Shown in pieces: positions 18,081 to 20,646 of a stretch of DNA of 20,646 nucleotides (its first letter is position 1; the number at the start of each line of letters is the position of its first letter). Made by a program: the position numbers and the translations under genes. Source of the stretch: a virus. The DNA is taken from IMG/VR virus record IMGVR_UViG_3300023110_000207, positions 1-20,646 of that record; one strand, 5' to 3'. The notes below the pieces were generated by a model that saw only the letters and a program-made list of their open reading frames with translations, was not told where the DNA came from and made no database searches.

Positions 18081-19181
18081 TTAATCCCATTCTATTACTT
18101 TAAATTTATTATCAATTAATTGTTTTTTTATTTCATTATGATAACAACCACCATTCAAAACTATATGATCAGGATTCGCATTTAAAACTGGAGTGCAAAA
18201 ATGATTAGTCCCGTATAGTCTTAAATCATGTTTCAGATGGTCATTATCTAAAATCGAAATTATTTTATTTTGATCCATTTTTTTAGATAAATACAATAGT
18301 AATCCAGTCATTATATGACAACCAAACAAATAAAATTTATCTATTTGACTTAGCTTTTTCTCTATAAGAGATATTTTGTCATTTATATTTTTTAGATAGT
18401 TATTTACATAATCTTTAATCTTACAATTTTCTACCTCTGTGGATCTAGTAAACCGAAAATCGTTTGTTTTTTCAGCTTGAATAAAGATACTATGGTCTTT
18501 ATAGGTATCAAACACGCAATTTTGAAAACCATTTTTGTTTAAAACTTTTTCACTAGAAGTTAATGTGAAGTACGATACATGTTCGCTATTGAATATCGTG
18601 AAGTGTTCACTTTCAATGGAAGCTGTTAGATTTGGAAATGATAAAAATATTTTTCCTTGGTCAGTTAAACTTTGTCTTAGATCGTTTAAAAAATCATCTA
18701 AATTAGGAACATGTTCTAACACATGAGATAAAAGTATGATATCATACTTTTTGTTAGGATCTCCATAGAAAAATCTTTTGTGTATCTTAATATTTTGATT
18801 TTCTTCGAAAAACGGATTAGGTTCATAACAATCTATTTGATAATGTCGTCCAATTTGTTTGGCAAGATAACCTGATCCAGAACCTATTTCGCAGATTTTT
18901 TTATCTTTTAAATCAATTCTTGAGATAAATTTGAAAAACTCATCGTGGTGTTCCAACCAAACTTTTCCTACTGCGGAATTTCTAGGTAATGCGTAAACAA
19001 TGTCTTGAGGTGGTATATTTTTTTGATGTACTAGACCTGTATCAGTATCAATTTGGATGAAGAAATCATAAAAAATATCATCAGATGGGGGTGTTTTACA
19101 ACACGAGTGTAATACAGGAAAGTTATTCCATTCGAAAATTTTCATAATTTGATGTTCATTTAAACTTTTTGCTTTAGCCAT
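18081..19181 (-). CDS. SAM-dependent C-methyltransferase-like protein (366 aa)
   Basis: The layout matches the sugar C-methyltransferase family (Methyltransf_13, Methyltransf_11/23, Methyltransf_14 order). Residues ~20-90 look like the N-terminal domain, with a CC pair at 27-28 but not the usual set of zinc-binding cysteines. The SAM-binding loop EIGSGSGY is at 98-105, with E120 at the end of the next strand. LSHVLEHV is at 152-158 and GKIFLSFPN at 176-184. Residues ~280-360 fit the C-terminal domain (YLFGCHIMTG, SILDND). Relatives act on nucleotide sugars or related carbonyl substrates in surface glycan or antibiotic pathways; the substrate here is unknown. The first ~10 residues (MAKAKSLNEHQ) resemble the start of the 51-aa protein and seem added to the family's usual N-terminus. 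It may alter phage or host surface glycans. Confidence 0.82.
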   Translation of the reverse strand: MAKAKSLNEHQIMKIFEWNNFPVLHSCCKTPPSDDIFYDFFIQIDTDTGLVHQKNIPPQDIVYALPRNSAVGKVWLEHHDEFFKFISRIDLKDKKICEIGSGSGYLAKQIGRHYQIDCYEPNPFFEENQNIKIHKRFFYGDPNKKYDIILLSHVLEHVPNLDDFLNDLRQSLTDQGKIFLSFPNLTASIESEHFTIFNSEHVSYFTLTSSEKVLNKNGFQNCVFDTYKDHSIFIQAEKTNDFRFTRSTEVENCKIKDYVNNYLKNINDKISLIEKKLSQIDKFYLFGCHIMTGLLLYLSKKMDQNKIISILDNDHLKHDLRLYGTNHFCTPVLNANPDHIVLNGGCYHNEIKKQLIDNKFKVIEWD

Positions 19182-19214
19182 ATTTTATATTTCCTTCCTT
19201 GTTTATATTAAAAT
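19149..19214 (-). repeat. 66-nt leader/start cassette, copy 2
   Basis: This covers the leader and first 11 codons of the methyltransferase gene and is the counterpart of 17999-18064, 1150 bp away in the same orientation. Direct repeats flanking the methyltransferase would allow its gain or loss by one homologous exchange. Confidence 0.9.
19182..19214 (-). promoter_or_regulatory. Leader copy 2: candidate late promoter plus RBS
   Basis: The minus strand reads ATATAAACAAGGAAGGAAATATAAAAT before the ATG of the methyltransferase. It differs from leader copy 1 at a single base, which makes the purine-rich ribosome site slightly stronger (AAGGAAGGAAA). It begins exactly at the TGA of the 59-aa gene upstream. 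Confidence 0.5.
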
Positions 19215-19393
19215 CAATTACAGTGACAATCTCCTCCACAACATTCACTATCAGATAAGTTGTCTTCTGATTCTAAACAGTTTTCAATAATTTGTGCTAA
19301 TTGAAATCTAGCTACATTGGAGTCTAAGTTGACTTGTGGATTTGAACTTATAAATTCATCGATACATTGCTTAATTTTATTTAATTGTGTCAT
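19214..19393 (-). CDS. Small protein with Cys-rich C-terminus (59 aa)
   Basis: The protein starts MTQLNKIKQCIDEFI and ends ECCGGDCHCN. Cysteines at 51, 52, 56 and 58 with His57 give a CCx3CHC tail, which could bind a metal or take part in thiol chemistry; this is inference. The body looks helical and acidic. The start is supported by AGGA five bases upstream of the ATG. It overlaps the end of the 130-aa gene by 17 nt, as expected for compact phage operons. I do not recognise a family. Confidence 0.75.
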   Translation of the reverse strand: MTQLNKIKQCIDEFISSNPQVNLDSNVARFQLAQIIENCLESEDNLSDSECCGGDCHCN

Positions 19394-19769
19394 TATATTC
19401 CTGTTCTATTTCGCCTTTTAATACTTGTTGAATACTATCAAATTGTTCAAATTCATCTATTAAATCAATTCTTGGTTCAACAATATTTTCATTGAATGGT
19501 ATTAAAGGATTGTTTATTTTAGACTCAATATCTTTTATTGTATCATGTAATGATTTTACTTCAAGTTTAATTTGAGAAATTTTGTCTACAAATACTTTTT
19601 CTATCGCCATATTTCTAACTTGATTTTGCAAATTAGAAGTTCTTATTTCCGAAGAAAAAGATGATACACCCCTCCACATTTCAGTAAAAAATGTCATGGT
19701 GATTCCAACTATAATACCCCCCAGTATTGTTAATAACAAATGATATAAAACTTTTTGAAACTTATTCAT
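19377..19769 (-). CDS. Membrane-anchored coiled-coil protein (130 aa), unknown function
   Basis: Residues ~7-29 form one strong hydrophobic helix (LYHLLLTILGGIIVGITMTFF) after a short basic N-terminus. This is consistent with a signal anchor. Residues ~40-90 are charged with heptad-like hydrophobics (VFVDKISQIKLEVKSLHDTIKDIE), suggesting a coiled coil. The acidic C-terminus (~100-130) is probably soluble. The layout is compatible with an inner-membrane spanin-like protein, but no lipoprotein partner is visible, and many small phage membrane proteins look similar. No Shine-Dalgarno is evident. The gene begins 18 nt after the 63-aa gene. Confidence 0.78.
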   Translation of the reverse strand: MNKFQKVLYHLLLTILGGIIVGITMTFFTEMWRGVSSFSSEIRTSNLQNQVRNMAIEKVFVDKISQIKLEVKSLHDTIKDIESKINNPLIPFNENIVEPRIDLIDEFEQFDSIQQVLKGEIEQEYNDTIK

Positions 19770-19787
19770 TGTTAATAAATATTAAAA

Positions 19788-19979
19788 TTATTTGTACTGT
19801 GGATACATATCTCTCAATATAACATATTGTGGTCTGTCTTTAAATAAGATAATATCATCAATTAAGTTCTTAAAGTTTCTACCTTTTATTTTTTGTCGAA
19901 TTCGAAGTAAATGCTCTTTCTCTTGTTTAGTTAACCTTGGCAATTTATATTTTTCATCAGAACTGTCCATAGTATTCAT
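19788..19979 (-). CDS. Hypothetical small protein (63 aa)
   Basis: This is a basic protein with a KLPRLTKQEKEHLLRIRQKIKGR stretch that looks helical. No family is recognised. The frame overlaps the 3' end of the GcvH-like gene by 23 nt from the first ATG, or 14 nt if translation starts at Met4 (19970). Neither start has a convincing ribosome site. It fills the space between two supported genes on the same strand, which argues for it being real. Confidence 0.6.
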   Translation of the reverse strand: MNTMDSSDEKYKLPRLTKQEKEHLLRIRQKIKGRNFKNLIDDIILFKDRPQYVILRDMYPQYK

Positions 19980-20313
19980 CTTTATCCATCAATAAATTTA
20001 TTTCAGATATATCTTCTAATTTTATTTTAAAAAACCAACCGGATTCTTCAGCATCTTGATTTACAACTGACGGATCATTTATAACTTCTTCATTTATTTC
20101 TATTATTTCTCCACTGACAGGACAAAATACATCACTAGCAGATTTAACTGATTCAACTACACAGCACGGGTCTCCCGCTTTAAATGTTTTTCCAACATCA
20201 GGTAATTCAATAAAACATAATTCTGTTAATTCATTTTGAGCATGGTCGCTTATTCCTATTGTTCCCACATCACCTTCAATTTTAATCCATTCATGACTTT
20301 TTGCAAATTTCAT
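19957..20313 (-). CDS. gcvH: Glycine cleavage system H protein-like lipoyl carrier (118 aa)
   Basis: H protein shuttles the aminomethyl intermediate between the P, T and L proteins of glycine cleavage on a lipoyl-lysine arm. The whole family pattern is visible: KSHEWIKIEGDVGTIGIS near the start, then ELPDVG. The lipoylation site is ESVKSASDVFCPVSGE, with the acceptor expected at Lys57. Near the end come VVNQDAEESGWFFKIKLED and LLMDKDEYY. Length is slightly below the usual ~125-130. The acceptor lysine is intact, so it could be lipoylated by host enzymes. No gcvT, gcvP or lipoate gene lies in the window, so it would work with host partners. It starts 10 nt after the phosphoesterase stop, so the two are probably co-transcribed. 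In a phage it would be an auxiliary metabolic gene. Confidence 0.9.
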   Translation of the reverse strand: MKFAKSHEWIKIEGDVGTIGISDHAQNELTELCFIELPDVGKTFKAGDPCCVVESVKSASDVFCPVSGEIIEINEEVINDPSVVNQDAEESGWFFKIKLEDISEINLLMDKDEYYGQF

Positions 20314-20323
20314 TATTTATGAC

Positions 20324-20646
20324 TCAATGACTTTTATCTCTCAAAACATGTTTTTTATTTTTCATTATTTTTTTCAAATCATCAAAAGATAAAACTTTTT
20401 TGTATCCATCCCATCCTACATCTAATATTTTTCCTTCTGGGTTTTCTGATTTTGTTTCTGGACATGTATAGTGACTATGACCACACAAACACCAACTACC
20501 TCGTTGACATTGATTCCATATATAAAGAGGATAATGTGACAAAACTATTTCTTGTCCATCTATTTCAATCTCTTTGTAATGTCCTAACATTGTAAATCCG
20601 TGTTGAGTATTTTGCGACGGATAAGGTTCTATAGATTTATTTTGAC
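20324..20646 (-). CDS. Calcineurin-like metallophosphoesterase (C-terminal part; 5' end outside window)
   Basis: The frame is open to the window edge, and the internal Met at 20590 is not the start. The visible 106 residues contain the C-terminal metal-binding motifs of the family. These are LSHYPL (metal-ligand His, after a GHYKEIEIDGQEIV strand) and LCGHSHYTCP (GHSH), followed by LDVGWDGYKKVLSFDDL, which matches the usual DVGxD...SxxEl ending. The N-terminal DxH and GNHD motifs should lie just outside the window. Such proteins are frequent in phages and hydrolyse phosphoesters, with varied substrates; the target here is unknown. Together with the GcvH-like gene it belongs to the leftward accessory operon. 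Confidence 0.85.
   Translation of the reverse strand, partial: QNKSIEPYPSQNTQHGFTMLGHYKEIEIDGQEIVLSHYPLYIWNQCQRGSWCLCGHSHYTCPETKSENPEGKILDVGWDGYKKVLSFDDLKKIMKNKKHVLRDKSH

Noticed and set aside
19792-19995. Plus-strand frame of 67 codons
   Set aside because: It is antisense to the 63-aa gene, Cys/Phe/Ile-rich, and without a ribosome site or neighbours on that strand.
20304-20320. CATAAATA just before the GcvH-like start as a late promoter
   Set aside because: It abuts the ATG, leaving no room for a leader or ribosome site. The gene is more likely co-transcribed with the phosphoesterase.

Overview
The window looks like part of the genome of an AT-rich tailed phage (Caudoviricetes). It is probably a marine, T4-like myovirus seen as a metagenomic or phage contig. 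I infer this from four consecutive giant fibre-type proteins built on NVGIGTTSP repeats, followed by a LamG-like protein and a tail assembly chaperone-like protein. Very short genes are tightly packed, and AMG-type genes (glycine cleavage H protein, metallophosphoesterase, sugar-type C-methyltransferase) lie on the opposite strand. The host cannot be determined from the sequence. A prophage or a Bacteroidetes-related element is a less likely alternative, since similar repeats also occur there.

Plus strand, 1-17879: one co-directional tail-fibre block. Gene 1 (5' end outside the window), gene 2 (2044 aa), gene 3 (1192 aa) and gene 4 (1127 aa) are paralogous mosaic fibre proteins. They hold about 49 copies of a VGIGTxSP...L(H/D/E)V unit between unrelated beta-rich segments. 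Gene 5 (260 aa) looks like a concanavalin/LamG-type jelly roll, and gene 6 (184 aa) carries the Phage_tail_APC-like C-terminus. Genes are separated by only 1-5 nt and lack visible Shine-Dalgarno sequences, which suggests translational coupling. Several DNA modules are repeated within and between the genes: a 90-bp tandem array, a 354-bp module in three genes, and a ~144-bp module in five places. Some copies are mosaics of others, so the block looks like a recombination-driven diversity region for receptor binding.

Minus strand, 20646-17876: a convergent series of small or accessory genes. In order of transcription these are a metallophosphoesterase (5' end outside the window), a GcvH-like lipoyl carrier protein, a 63-aa hypothetical, a 130-aa membrane-anchored coiled-coil protein, a 59-aa protein with a Cys-rich tail, a 366-aa three-domain C-methyltransferase, and a 51-aa highly basic protein. 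The last two share an almost identical promoter/RBS/first-codons cassette. The 51-aa gene meets the fibre operon tail to tail, and both genes use one shared TTAA for their stop codons.

There is no gene-free stretch longer than about 50 nt. I saw no tRNA, rRNA, CRISPR array, transposase or integrase.
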